Shown: piece by piece, positions 17,179 to 26,427 of the stretch
Layout of the letters: each line of letters begins with the position of its first letter
How positions within the stretch are numbered: the first letter of the stretch is position 1
Assembly: GCF_014636865.1 (NCBI RefSeq)
Contig: NZ_BMER01000001.1
Location: forward strand, 186,001-250,000
DNA: 64,000 nucleotides
From: Parapedobacter pyrenivorans
GTDB lineage: Bacteria > Bacteroidota > Bacteroidia > Sphingobacteriales > Sphingobacteriaceae
Direction: 5' to 3'
Program-made: the position numbers and the translations under genes
The notes under the pieces: model-generated
Database searches by the model: none
The model's input: only the letters and a program-made list of their open reading frames with translations
Told to the model about the DNA's origin: nothing

Positions 17179-19068
17179 TTACCAACCCAAGGTTTGCACC
17201 AGGTTTTTATTAACAATCAAATCATATTCACTAATCGGCCAAAAATAATTTTTCAGTGTAAACTCCTGCCTGAACAGAATTTTCTCCCGATAATATGACT
17301 GTTCGAGTTCCTGATCGACGTCCCACCCCGTAACTGGCGAATTATAAACCTCGACCGCAGACTTCCATCGCCTCAGGTCGAAAAACCGGCTCCCTTCAAG
17401 CGCTGTTTCCACCCCCCGCTCCTGCTGGATGATTTCCCTGAGGCCGGCTTGGGTTGCAAATTTTGTTGGAAGCCGCGAATGGTTGGACCATGATTCCACA
17501 ACGCCTTTCAGACCAGCTCTTTGCCGTATGTAATCCAGGTACTCGTATACTTCGTCGCTCGGACCGTAAGCTTCGTTCATCGCTTCGGCATGCAACAGGT
17601 AAAGATCTCCCAACCTGAGCATGATCCAAGGATAGGGTTGTACCGTATATACATTCCCGGTGACGGTCATGATATTTGAGTAATGGACATACTTTTTCGT
17701 AAAGTAGCCGGAGAGTGGATGCACCCAGGCTCCCCGTTTCCCCTGCGTCTGTCCTACTTTCTGCCGGATATACCATGAATCATTGTCATCGAATTTTCCG
17801 TTGCCGTACCATATTCCGCCGTCAAAACCAAACGTGGCATAAAAACGTGGCTCCCTATCAAAATTATACTCCGCTGTCGTATACCCTTCTTTGATGAAAT
17901 ACTTTTCGACCTCTTTACCAACCCGGAGGTTAAACCTGTTTGTATAGTTCCAATCCAAATCTTCATTGATGGGCACCCCATTTTTTGTGTAAAATAAGTT
18001 TGTCACCCTAAACGGAACACCCAGGGTACCCACCGGTATGGAGTTATTTAATGCATCGGGATCAAGCCCAGCGGGCGTCGACAAGTGTTGCAACGTAACG
18101 GACTGTGTATTCGTATTCGCCCATATGACTTCGCTATTCCACCGCTCGGTAAACATGTTGCGTATGTTCATTTTGAGCTTCGTCTCTTCGGAGAGGTTCC
18201 GTGCTTGATTGGTTTCCTGAAATTCGTACAGGCTGTAGCCTAGTCGATGGCATAATTCAATTGCGGCCTTGGTCGCCTCCGCTGCTTTTTCCCATTTTTC
18301 CAGGCTATACTCGGTATTGAACAGTGGTGTCCCATCTTTATTGGTATATCCCGCAAAATCCGAATTGCCGTTAAATAACGGACTAGCTGCATAAACCAGT
18401 ACTTTTGCTTTCAATCCCGCGGCGATAGGTAATGTAATCCGGCCCAGTTCGGAATTTTGGTTCTGTACCTGCTCGGGGAGTAACAGCAATGCCTCGTCCA
18501 GTAGCTCCACGATGTATTCGACGACTTCATCGACAGGTTGGCGCGTTACCCGCACTTCCTCAGGCGTGGCCGATATCGGAATATTCTCGCGAACAATGGG
18601 AACGGGCCCATACATCGTCAACAGAAAGAAATGATAATAGGCCTTCAGAAATTTAACTTCGCCGATCCAACTGTCGCGTTCGCGAGGCAGGAGATCAGGT
18701 ACATGGTCCACGTTGTCCAGAAAAATGTTACATTCCCTGAGTGCCCGGTACATGGTGGGCCAGAAATTCATCAACGGCGCATTCGTATTCTGTAACCCCC
18801 GGGCTACATGCCAGGAGGGGATGTTGTTTGGAAAACTGGGCCATAGCCATTCATCCCCCGCAGAGAGTACAGAGTTGTTGTAATCTGTATAGTTCGGAAC
18901 GAAAGAATAGCAGGTGAACAGATACCGCTCGGCGGTATTCCGCATTTGGAAGGCGTGTTCGATAGTCGCTACATTATCGGGTACCAAATCCAGGTACTTA
19001 TCGCAGGATAAGGTCGTCCCCGTAAGCAGCAATACCAAAGCAAATTTATAAGCTGATAACTTTTTCAT
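17179..19068 (-). CDS. SusD/RagB-family outer-membrane nutrient-binding lipoprotein
   Basis: 629 residues from MKKLSAYKF at 19068; ATG at 19092 would add eight residues before the signal peptide. The lipobox is TTLSCDKYLD. The SusD signature regions are FLKAYYHFFLLTMYGPVPIV (about 145-165), KAKVLVYAASPLFNG in the TPR helices, and the terminal RFFDLRRWKSAVEVYNSPV with ENYFWPISEYDL-like closure. It sits as a lid on the SusC channel encoded just upstream and captures oligosaccharide. The start is 10 bp after the SusC stop. Confidence 0.95.
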   Translation of the reverse strand: MKKLSAYKFALVLLLTGTTLSCDKYLDLVPDNVATIEHAFQMRNTAERYLFTCYSFVPNYTDYNNSVLSAGDEWLWPSFPNNIPSWHVARGLQNTNAPLMNFWPTMYRALRECNIFLDNVDHVPDLLPRERDSWIGEVKFLKAYYHFFLLTMYGPVPIVRENIPISATPEEVRVTRQPVDEVVEYIVELLDEALLLLPEQVQNQNSELGRITLPIAAGLKAKVLVYAASPLFNGNSDFAGYTNKDGTPLFNTEYSLEKWEKAAEATKAAIELCHRLGYSLYEFQETNQARNLSEETKLKMNIRNMFTERWNSEVIWANTNTQSVTLQHLSTPAGLDPDALNNSIPVGTLGVPFRVTNLFYTKNGVPINEDLDWNYTNRFNLRVGKEVEKYFIKEGYTTAEYNFDREPRFYATFGFDGGIWYGNGKFDDNDSWYIRQKVGQTQGKRGAWVHPLSGYFTKKYVHYSNIMTVTGNVYTVQPYPWIMLRLGDLYLLHAEAMNEAYGPSDEVYEYLDYIRQRAGLKGVVESWSNHSRLPTKFATQAGLREIIQQERGVETALEGSRFFDLRRWKSAVEVYNSPVTGWDVDQELEQSYYREKILFRQEFTLKNYFWPISEYDLIVNKNLVQTLGW

Positions 19069-19078
19069 GATTGTCTGA

Positions 19079-22000
19079 TTAAAAAGAGGCATTTATCCCA
19101 ATATTAAATACACGTTGAACAGGATAGCCCAGTCCGTTACCCCCCATTTCCACATCCCACAACTTAAAGTGGCTCATGGTCAGCAGATTCGTTCCGTTGG
19201 TATACAGGCGGAGTTTTTGCATCCCCACGCTATTTACCCATCGATCGGGTAGTGACCAACCGATCTCTGCCTGTTTCAGCCGGAGAAACGCGCCGTTTTG
19301 TAACCACCAAGAGCTTAATTGCATATTATTATCATGGTTTTCGGTACTCAGTCGTGGATACAACGCATATACATCCGGATTCTCCAACGAAAAATGGCTG
19401 TCGGAAAACGCTTTGATAATTTGCTTGTTTCCTACAAAAGGCTGCACGTTATACGGTCCGGTGATTGTTTGGCCCGTCTCCGGGTAATAAACACTTCCTC
19501 CCATCCAAAATGATTCATTCGCCAACCCCTGAAAGAATGCCGACACATCAAATCGCTTATAACCCAGCGAGAATCCGAAACCATACACGATTTCTGGTGT
19601 CGTAGGAAAACCCAGCGGAACCATGTCCAATGCTGTTATTTGCCCATCGCCGTTCACGTCTTTATACTTGATATCACCGGCCATCACCACCGACCCGAAA
19701 AGCTGCGGAGGCGTATTCGCCACCTCGCTATCGTCTACAAACAAGCGCTCTGCCAGATAACCGTAAGGTTGGCTGATGGCCGACCCGACCCTGGATTTCC
19801 ACCATTCCGTTTCATAAGCGGGTTCTTCATAGACGCTGAATTTGGCCGTCGCATAGGTAAAGTTACCCATTGCCTGCAACCAAACTCCATTGCTGAACGC
19901 GTGCGAATAGTTGATGGAAACATCCATACCTTCTGCCTTTGCCTCACCCACGTTTGCCCGTATCGGAGCGGAGAGCCCCATGGTCGTCGGTATATCGGCA
20001 CGGTCCATCAGTATGTTCTCTCGCCGCTCCCTGAACAAATCGGCCTGGATCTGCACCTTGTCGAATAATCCGATTTCCAGGGCGAGATTTGCCTTATAGG
20101 CGGTTTCCCAGGTGATATCCTCATTGGCGTAGCGATTGATGACGATTCCATTTCTGGAATATCCCCAATCCCGACCAAATGTAGATGAAAGACTGGTCGT
20201 GTTCATATCGACATTAGAGAGGTAGAAAAAGCGATCCGCTGCCGACCCGATGGCATCATTGCCCACCACGCCATACGTACCCCGTAATCGGAGATTGGAA
20301 ACAACGGGCTTCAACGGCTCCCAGAATTTTTCATTGGAAACACTCCAAGCTACTCCGGCTGACGGGAAAAAACCAAAACGTTTGCTTTTATGGAACCGCT
20401 CCGAGCCGTTGTACCCGAAGTTGAACTCCGCGAAATAGCGGCTGTCATACCCATACGTTGCACGTCCGGAAACCCCAAAATTGCGGGACGGCAATGACAA
20501 CTGCAGTTCGGTTTGTGTTCCGCTCAGATTCGAGCGGATGATGGACACCAACATCCCGCTGACTGAGTGCCGGTCATTAAAAACCCGGCTATAATTGAGG
20601 GCAGACTCCATGTAGAAATTTGAAACCTGTTCCCGAGCATCAGCTACGTTGGCAAAATCCAGGTATTCCGTCCCGGTGTTTTCATTGAATACATCAATCG
20701 AATAGGCCTCGGTCCTGGGATCAAAAGGCATGATCTGATAGTAGAAGGGATTATAACTTCTATGCACCTCAAAACGGGATATCCTATTGGTATTGAACAT
20801 GGTCCGGAATGCTAATCCCTCCGTTACCATCGAAAGATCCTGCTTGAGTTCCATCTGTGCAGAAAGCAGGGACCGATCGTAGTCCCGGTATCCGCTTACC
20901 ATCTGGGCATAAGGATTCACAAAGGCCCGGCGTTCTAGTCCCCCGAACATAATATGCTGCACGTGCTCATGTTCAGCATCAACGGGATAATATGCCGGAA
21001 AATCTACCGGACTGGCACGTACGACTTGACTGTAGACGTCTCCGCCCCCCTGTCTTGGTCCGGTATAATTATCGAAATTACCGCTCAATCTGATGATAAG
21101 TTGCGTTGATTTAGTGATATCGACATCCACGTTGCTCCGCAATGTGTACGACTTGAGATCTACATTGCTATTAAAATTGTTGCGCTTGTCCACACGCAAT
21201 ATGCCGTTATCCTGCGAAAAGGAGCCTGCTACATAATAACGGGCAACCTTGCCCCCGCCCCTCACACTCAGGTTGTGCCGATGATTCAGTGTTGATTCTT
21301 TGAACATGATCTCACGCCAATCATTTGCAGGATAGAGTACCGGATTACGTCCCTCGGCGGTCGCGTCAATTTTCTGTTTGGGATACATTACTTCTGCAAA
21401 CGGGTTACGCGCCGTAAATGCATCGTTATATTGCTCCATATAGGTAACCGGATCCGCGAATTGCACGTTCGTCGTAGGCATAGACAATGAACTTTCCGAA
21501 CGGAATTCGATTTGCGCTCTCCCTTCCACACCTTGCTTCGTGGTGACCAAGATCACGCCATTTGCCCCCCGGGCACCGTATACAGCTGTTGCCGTGGCAT
21601 CTTTCATCACCGAAAAACTCTCGATGTCGTCCGGTCGTAATCTAGCCAGCTCGGTCGTACTCAATTCTACACCGTCGATCAGGATTAACGGGTCCACTTT
21701 ACCGACCCCGAAAGACGTCACGCCGCGGATAAAAAAGTCAGCGTTGTCCATGCCGGGCTCCCCGGTCCGCTGATAGGCAATCATCCCTGATATCCTCCCC
21801 GCCAATGCCGTGGTAAGGTTGCTAGCCGGAACTCGTAAATCACTCGGCTTCACACTAACCACGGATCCCACCATGTCCGATCGCTTTTGGGTTGCAAATC
21901 CAACCACCACCGCTTCATCGATAAGCCGGGTAGACTCAGAGAGTGCAACGTTGATTTCCCGTTGCTCGCCCACGGGCATCTCCAGTGTCTCAAAGCCTAT

Positions 22001-22366
22001 CAGCGAAAAAACGATGGTAGACTGCGTATTCGGCACACGCAACACATACAACCCGTCGATATCGGTCGATACACCGACACCGGATTGCCCCTTGACACTT
22101 ACGGTGACACCCGACAGCGGCCTTCCCAAACTATCGGTAACCCGCCCGGATACCGTTGTCTCCTGGGCCAACTCCGCCCCTTCGATCTTGATCGCCGCCT
22201 TGCCGGTCATCGCAGACGGTGTGTTGTCGTTAGCGACGTTTCGCTCTACTGCAACCGAAGCTTGCGTGAGCGATGCAAAGCAGCTAACAACCAGCAGGCT
22301 TACCCCAAACAGAAAGCCCGTTCGCTTCCATGCTGGAAAAACTTCAATGGTATCTTTTCTTTTCAT
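19079..22366 (-). CDS. SusC/RagA-family TonB-dependent outer-membrane transporter
   Basis: 1095 residues with an N-terminal signal. A CarboxypepD_reg-like domain (VSGRVTDSLGRPLSGVTVSV) is followed by the plug domain (VVVGFATQKRSDMVGSV, LILIDGVEL) and the SusC hallmark ATAVYGARGANGVILVTTK. A long beta-barrel ends in an aromatic residue (FNIGINASF). It imports oligosaccharide across the outer membrane using TonB energy. With the SusD gene and the two lipoproteins it forms the surface complex of this locus. The 79-bp gap to NagA holds no promoter box I can see. Confidence 0.96.
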   Translation of the reverse strand: MKRKDTIEVFPAWKRTGFLFGVSLLVVSCFASLTQASVAVERNVANDNTPSAMTGKAAIKIEGAELAQETTVSGRVTDSLGRPLSGVTVSVKGQSGVGVSTDIDGLYVLRVPNTQSTIVFSLIGFETLEMPVGEQREINVALSESTRLIDEAVVVGFATQKRSDMVGSVVSVKPSDLRVPASNLTTALAGRISGMIAYQRTGEPGMDNADFFIRGVTSFGVGKVDPLILIDGVELSTTELARLRPDDIESFSVMKDATATAVYGARGANGVILVTTKQGVEGRAQIEFRSESSLSMPTTNVQFADPVTYMEQYNDAFTARNPFAEVMYPKQKIDATAEGRNPVLYPANDWREIMFKESTLNHRHNLSVRGGGKVARYYVAGSFSQDNGILRVDKRNNFNSNVDLKSYTLRSNVDVDITKSTQLIIRLSGNFDNYTGPRQGGGDVYSQVVRASPVDFPAYYPVDAEHEHVQHIMFGGLERRAFVNPYAQMVSGYRDYDRSLLSAQMELKQDLSMVTEGLAFRTMFNTNRISRFEVHRSYNPFYYQIMPFDPRTEAYSIDVFNENTGTEYLDFANVADAREQVSNFYMESALNYSRVFNDRHSVSGMLVSIIRSNLSGTQTELQLSLPSRNFGVSGRATYGYDSRYFAEFNFGYNGSERFHKSKRFGFFPSAGVAWSVSNEKFWEPLKPVVSNLRLRGTYGVVGNDAIGSAADRFFYLSNVDMNTTSLSSTFGRDWGYSRNGIVINRYANEDITWETAYKANLALEIGLFDKVQIQADLFRERRENILMDRADIPTTMGLSAPIRANVGEAKAEGMDVSINYSHAFSNGVWLQAMGNFTYATAKFSVYEEPAYETEWWKSRVGSAISQPYGYLAERLFVDDSEVANTPPQLFGSVVMAGDIKYKDVNGDGQITALDMVPLGFPTTPEIVYGFGFSLGYKRFDVSAFFQGLANESFWMGGSVYYPETGQTITGPYNVQPFVGNKQIIKAFSDSHFSLENPDVYALYPRLSTENHDNNMQLSSWWLQNGAFLRLKQAEIGWSLPDRWVNSVGMQKLRLYTNGTNLLTMSHFKLWDVEMGGNGLGYPVQRVFNIGINASF

Positions 22367-22445
22367 AATTATAATTGGTTATTGGTACGCATAGTTAAGT
22401 TCTGACGGTTTAAAGACGAACGATCATGCATTCGTTACGTGATGA

Positions 22446-23585
22446 TCAGCCCGAATCGACACGCCGTTCCCGAGATGGCAGTTCACTACCGAGATGAAAC
22501 ACGTGCCGAAGGTTAAAATCAGCATCAAAGACGATGATATTGGCTAGGAATCCTGCAGCAATTTTGCCTGCATTGTCGATGCCAGCCATGCGAGCCGGAT
22601 ACAACGAAGCCATCCTGAGCGCCTCATCTAATGGTATATTGGCAAACCTAACGCAGTTGGCTACCGATTCAAGCTGGCTGAGCGATGTACCTGATAGCGT
22701 GCCATCAGCGAGCGTAAAGCGATCGCCCTTAAATATATAGTCGTAAACCCCATTGGATGCCGCCGCGATGGCATCGGTAATCAAAAACAACCGGTCCCCG
22801 AGTATCCGCTTTGAAATCTCCAACACCTGGTAATCCACATGAATGCCATCAGCAATTATTCCGGCTTGTGCATGGTTGGAAAGAAAGGTGGCTCCGGGCA
22901 AACCGGGTTCCCTGTGATGCAACGGCGACATTCCGTTGAATAGGTGTGTAACTGCTTTCACCCCGCTGGTGAAACTTTGCATTGCTTGTTGCGCGGTTGC
23001 GTTGCTATGTCCAGCTGAAAGCAATACGCCGTGATCCAGCAGCAAGTTGATGCATTTCTCATCGAACAATTCCGGAGCAATGGTCATCATCTTCAACCAT
23101 CCTTCAGCAAATTGCAACGTCTGTTCGATCTCTTGGTAGTCGGGCTTACGGAGATAAGCTGGCGGGTGGGCACCGCGCTTTTCCGGATTGAGATACGGCC
23201 CCTCGAAATGCAAGCCCAGCAGTGCAGGATGCGCTTCCTGCTTCACACAGCTCAACGCGCTTTGGTAGACCGCTGGTGTATTGGTAGCCAGGGTAAGCAT
23301 AAAACCTGTTGTTCCGGAGGCCACGATGCTATCGCCGATGGTCCGCAACGTATCCGTACGGGTATCGGCAGCAAACAAATGCCCGCCTGCACCATAGATC
23401 TGTAGATCAATCAATCCCGGTGCGACGACACCACCTCCTGCATCCACAATCCTTACGTTTTCCGGAAGTTCGCTGGGGTGCAAAATCGCCTCGATCCGAT
23501 TACCTTCAATCAGTATCGCTTGATCAGCGAGAATCGCCTCACCCGTATAGATCCGTCCATTAACAATTGCTACTTGGTTGTCCAT
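22446..23585 (-). CDS. nagA: N-acetylglucosamine-6-phosphate deacetylase
   Basis: 379 residues from MDNQVAIV at 23585. Amidohydrolase signatures are APGLIDLQIYGAGG, LGLHFEGPYLNPEKRGAHPP (metal-site Glu), VTHLFNGMSPLHHREPG and LITDAIAAA (catalytic Asp). It deacetylates GlcNAc-6-phosphate to glucosamine-6-phosphate in the cytoplasm, the step after MurQ. No glucosamine-6-phosphate deaminase (NagB) gene is visible in the window, so that step must be encoded elsewhere. The upstream frame from 23603 (MIRKAA) is a less likely start. Confidence 0.93.
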   Translation of the reverse strand: MDNQVAIVNGRIYTGEAILADQAILIEGNRIEAILHPSELPENVRIVDAGGGVVAPGLIDLQIYGAGGHLFAADTRTDTLRTIGDSIVASGTTGFMLTLATNTPAVYQSALSCVKQEAHPALLGLHFEGPYLNPEKRGAHPPAYLRKPDYQEIEQTLQFAEGWLKMMTIAPELFDEKCINLLLDHGVLLSAGHSNATAQQAMQSFTSGVKAVTHLFNGMSPLHHREPGLPGATFLSNHAQAGIIADGIHVDYQVLEISKRILGDRLFLITDAIAAASNGVYDYIFKGDRFTLADGTLSGTSLSQLESVANCVRFANIPLDEALRMASLYPARMAGIDNAGKIAAGFLANIIVFDADFNLRHVFHLGSELPSRERRVDSG

Positions 23586-23612
23586 AGCTGCTTTGCGAAT
23601 CAATTCACGTTA

Positions 23613-25559
23613 TTACCTATTTTTCGATTTAATCGAATCGATGATTACCTCATGTACCTGCTCAGGAAAGCTACTTGGCTGGCTGTACCAGAAGAACGAA
23701 TCGTCGCCTTCGTAGATCTTCGCTTTTATGTGCCTACTGGTGGGAAGGTAACTGGATACATCATTGCAATATCCGGCTATGGTTACCAGTTGGTCGGGCC
23801 ACAGCTTTTTAATCGCCAGGCTATATTCGGTCGTCGTCTCCCGAGATACTCCAACCAGTTTCCAATTGCCAATATTGATAGTCTGGATAAACACCGGCAT
23901 CTCGCTTGGCATGTTCCCGTTGGCATAATACGACAACATGAGATTTGCCCAACGTACACGCTCCTCCGCATAGATATCCCCTACCAGCTTTTCCTTTTCC
24001 GCTTTCAACGCTAGGAGGTCTTGTTTAGCCCACGGTCGGGTCGGAAAACTCACGGTGTCCAAAAAACAAGTGATATCGCCATGGACCCTTGTCATGCGAT
24101 CCTTTTCCAACACTTCGATCACCGCGTCGGCAACCTTTTTTCCAGTCACGTTATGGTCTGCGTCGACTGGATTGATATCACCGCCACATCCTTGCAAGAA
24201 AAAAGGATTCCTGATTGCTGAATGATGAGCGAGAAGCTCTCTCGCAGTTCCTGGATAGTTCGCACTGATTTTATAGAATTCCTCTTCCTTGGCATTGAAC
24301 ACTGGATGGCACCCTGCAAGAAACAGCACATCCGAGGCCTGTTGGTTCTTATAGTCGATCCTAATCACATCCAAATCTTTATCATACGGCAGGTTATCAC
24401 CCGGCAGATTCCGGTTGCGGCCGATATCCGCAGTGCCTCGTCCGAAAAACAGGTTCGCGTCTTTCGCACCTTTTATAGCCAACCGCACCGAATTCAGAAT
24501 CCCCTCTTTTACCGTCGTATACAGGTATAGGCTATCCGGCCGTTGGCAATGTTCTCCCCATGTCGTCCATCGCTGCGTTACCGGTGCGTAATGCGTATGC
24601 GACGCGTTGATCAAGATCGCCGAAGCGGGTATATGATATTTTAGGAACAACTCACTTTTAACACCCGTTACAAAATCGGCATCAAAACCACAGACATCCA
24701 AGCCTATCAGAATTGCCCGTTCTTTACCTTTTTTGATAAAAACAGCCCCAGCCTTCAGGTTACCGTCTGAGTAATGCGTACCCCGGTAATACGAGCCGGA
24801 TGCGTCGAACCCGTGTAGTACGTCATTGCTAACGGCCACTTTATGGATGTCGTGCCGGTAGTTTTTATCGTTTTTAATTGCAATCCGCAACCAGTTACCA
24901 CTCGGCTCAAAATAAGCCAGCTCATTATTATCCGTAAGCCCGTATAACCGGCCCGAATGTACAACCAAATCAATAACACCGGCTAGGTTTCCGATCCGCG
25001 CCCAAGATGAGTTTCCACCAGCTTGCGCTGACCTCCATATTCCACCTTGATCATCCGCTGCAATGATATCTTTTCCAAAAATAACCAGGGCGACAGGGCG
25101 ATCGACGTCTGCCATTAAACCGATCTTCCTCCATTTTAGCTTCTTTCCCAGCGTCGCAGTCAGTATCTCGCCACGGTTATTTACAGTATACAGTCGCTTT
25201 CCTTCTGCAGCCAAAAGCGTAATATCGCTATCAAATGTAAGCTGCTTCAGCTTATTCCCTTCCGCGGGGTTATCTATTCTCCAAACGTCTCCACTCCTCA
25301 GTACGAACGGTTTTGAGTCAATAAATACGACATCATCAATACCCGTAGCTAGACGACCTGAATCTTCCCACTTGAGTGTAAATCGCCCATCTCTAGGTCC
25401 GCCGTACCCTGCCAGTGACAACGAAAGCACATTGCGTTGAGGTTCCAAACTTACCTGTCCGCTACCTACACTGAAATCGAAATGCTGGGCAGTCAAGGCC
25501 AACGGAAAAATCCCCAGGGCTAAAAGAACATAAATGGATATACTGGAAATCACTTTCAT
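23613..25559 (-). CDS. Secreted ceramidase-like hydrolase with an inserted beta-propeller, copy 2
   Basis: 648 residues with a signal peptide ending near ALTAQ. Ceramidase-like parts are split. Residues about 28-60 (FSVGSGQVSLEPQ, LSLAGYGGPRDGRF) match the opening of the domain. Residues about 270-648 continue it (ILIGLDVCGFD, INASHTHYAPV, LAGCHPVF, LQGCGGDINPVD). Between them lie about 210 residues of short propeller-like blades (DDQGGIWRSAQAGG, LYGLTDNNELAYFEPSGNW). The nucleophile hexapeptide GDVSPN reads GDINPV, so the Ser is missing. Its stop is 28 bp before the NagA start and its start overlaps the MurQ stop by 4 bp. Confidence 0.8.
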   Translation of the reverse strand: MKVISSISIYVLLALGIFPLALTAQHFDFSVGSGQVSLEPQRNVLSLSLAGYGGPRDGRFTLKWEDSGRLATGIDDVVFIDSKPFVLRSGDVWRIDNPAEGNKLKQLTFDSDITLLAAEGKRLYTVNNRGEILTATLGKKLKWRKIGLMADVDRPVALVIFGKDIIAADDQGGIWRSAQAGGNSSWARIGNLAGVIDLVVHSGRLYGLTDNNELAYFEPSGNWLRIAIKNDKNYRHDIHKVAVSNDVLHGFDASGSYYRGTHYSDGNLKAGAVFIKKGKERAILIGLDVCGFDADFVTGVKSELFLKYHIPASAILINASHTHYAPVTQRWTTWGEHCQRPDSLYLYTTVKEGILNSVRLAIKGAKDANLFFGRGTADIGRNRNLPGDNLPYDKDLDVIRIDYKNQQASDVLFLAGCHPVFNAKEEEFYKISANYPGTARELLAHHSAIRNPFFLQGCGGDINPVDADHNVTGKKVADAVIEVLEKDRMTRVHGDITCFLDTVSFPTRPWAKQDLLALKAEKEKLVGDIYAEERVRWANLMLSYYANGNMPSEMPVFIQTINIGNWKLVGVSRETTTEYSLAIKKLWPDQLVTIAGYCNDVSSYLPTSRHIKAKIYEGDDSFFWYSQPSSFPEQVHEVIIDSIKSKNR

Positions 25560-26404
25560 AATTCAGGAGTAAAATCGACCGACGATGTTTCACTTGAAGC
25601 TAGCGCATCCAACGCTTTTCTTACGCTTCCATTTTGCAGCAAAATCCGCTTTGCTTCCCCGTAATCGGCTATATTGGATTTATCGACAAGCATCCGAACC
25701 GCCCTGTCTACCGCCTTATCATTAATCAATGCCATATTCACCATGCTATTGTCTTCCACTCTCCCCAAGCAAATCATTGTGGTGGTACTGATCATGTCAA
25801 AAATCATTTTTTGCGCAGACCCACTTTTCATACGCGTGCTTCCGGTAATAAATTCGGGTCCTGTCACAACCTCTACGGGATAATCTGCCTGTTCGGCAAT
25901 CGGAGATTCCGGATTGCTTACGATACAGCCCGTCGTGATTCCGTGATTACGGCACGCTTTCAATGCTTCCAGAACAAATGGTGTCGTCCCGCTCGCTGCA
26001 ATTCCTACAACGACATCTGCAGGGCTTATTCCTGCTTCCCTCAAATTGGCCCAACCTTCCTTGGTATCATCTTCCCGTTCCTCCTTCGCTTCCACCAAGT
26101 GTTCCACGCCACCGGCTAATATGACATTTACCTTGCCCTTGGGTATGCCAAACGTATTGGGCAGCTCAATGACGTCCAATACCGATAAGCGTCCCCCGCT
26201 CCCTGCGCCCACGTAAAACAACCTTCCTCCGGTCTTGAGTTTTTCAACGATAACTCCAATAAGCTTACTAAGTTGCGGTAAGGCCTCCTTGATTTTCAAT
26301 GCGACCTTCTGATCCTCTTGGTTAATCCAACTGATCAATGTGTCAATATCCTGCTGCTCCAGGTTTCGGTAATGTGACGGACTTTCAGTGACTCTAATAT
26401 TCAT
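25556..26404 (-). CDS. murQ: N-acetylmuramic acid 6-phosphate etherase
   Basis: 282 residues of normal MurQ length and layout: TESPSHYRNLEQQDIDTLIS start, SIS-fold motif FYVGAGSGGRLSVLDVIELP, GIAASGTTPFVLEAL and ITGSTRMKSGSAQKMIFDM. It cleaves the D-lactyl ether of MurNAc-6-phosphate to give GlcNAc-6-phosphate, which NagA then deacetylates. Together with the BadF-type kinase and the sugar permease it mirrors the MurT-MurK-MurQ MurNAc salvage set of Tannerella. Its stop overlaps the start of the ceramidase-like gene by 4 bp. Confidence 0.95.
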   Translation of the reverse strand: MNIRVTESPSHYRNLEQQDIDTLISWINQEDQKVALKIKEALPQLSKLIGVIVEKLKTGGRLFYVGAGSGGRLSVLDVIELPNTFGIPKGKVNVILAGGVEHLVEAKEEREDDTKEGWANLREAGISPADVVVGIAASGTTPFVLEALKACRNHGITTGCIVSNPESPIAEQADYPVEVVTGPEFITGSTRMKSGSAQKMIFDMISTTTMICLGRVEDNSMVNMALINDKAVDRAVRMLVDKSNIADYGEAKRILLQNGSVRKALDALASSETSSVDFTPEL

Positions 26405-26427
26405 TGCTATCGCTTATCAATCTTAAA

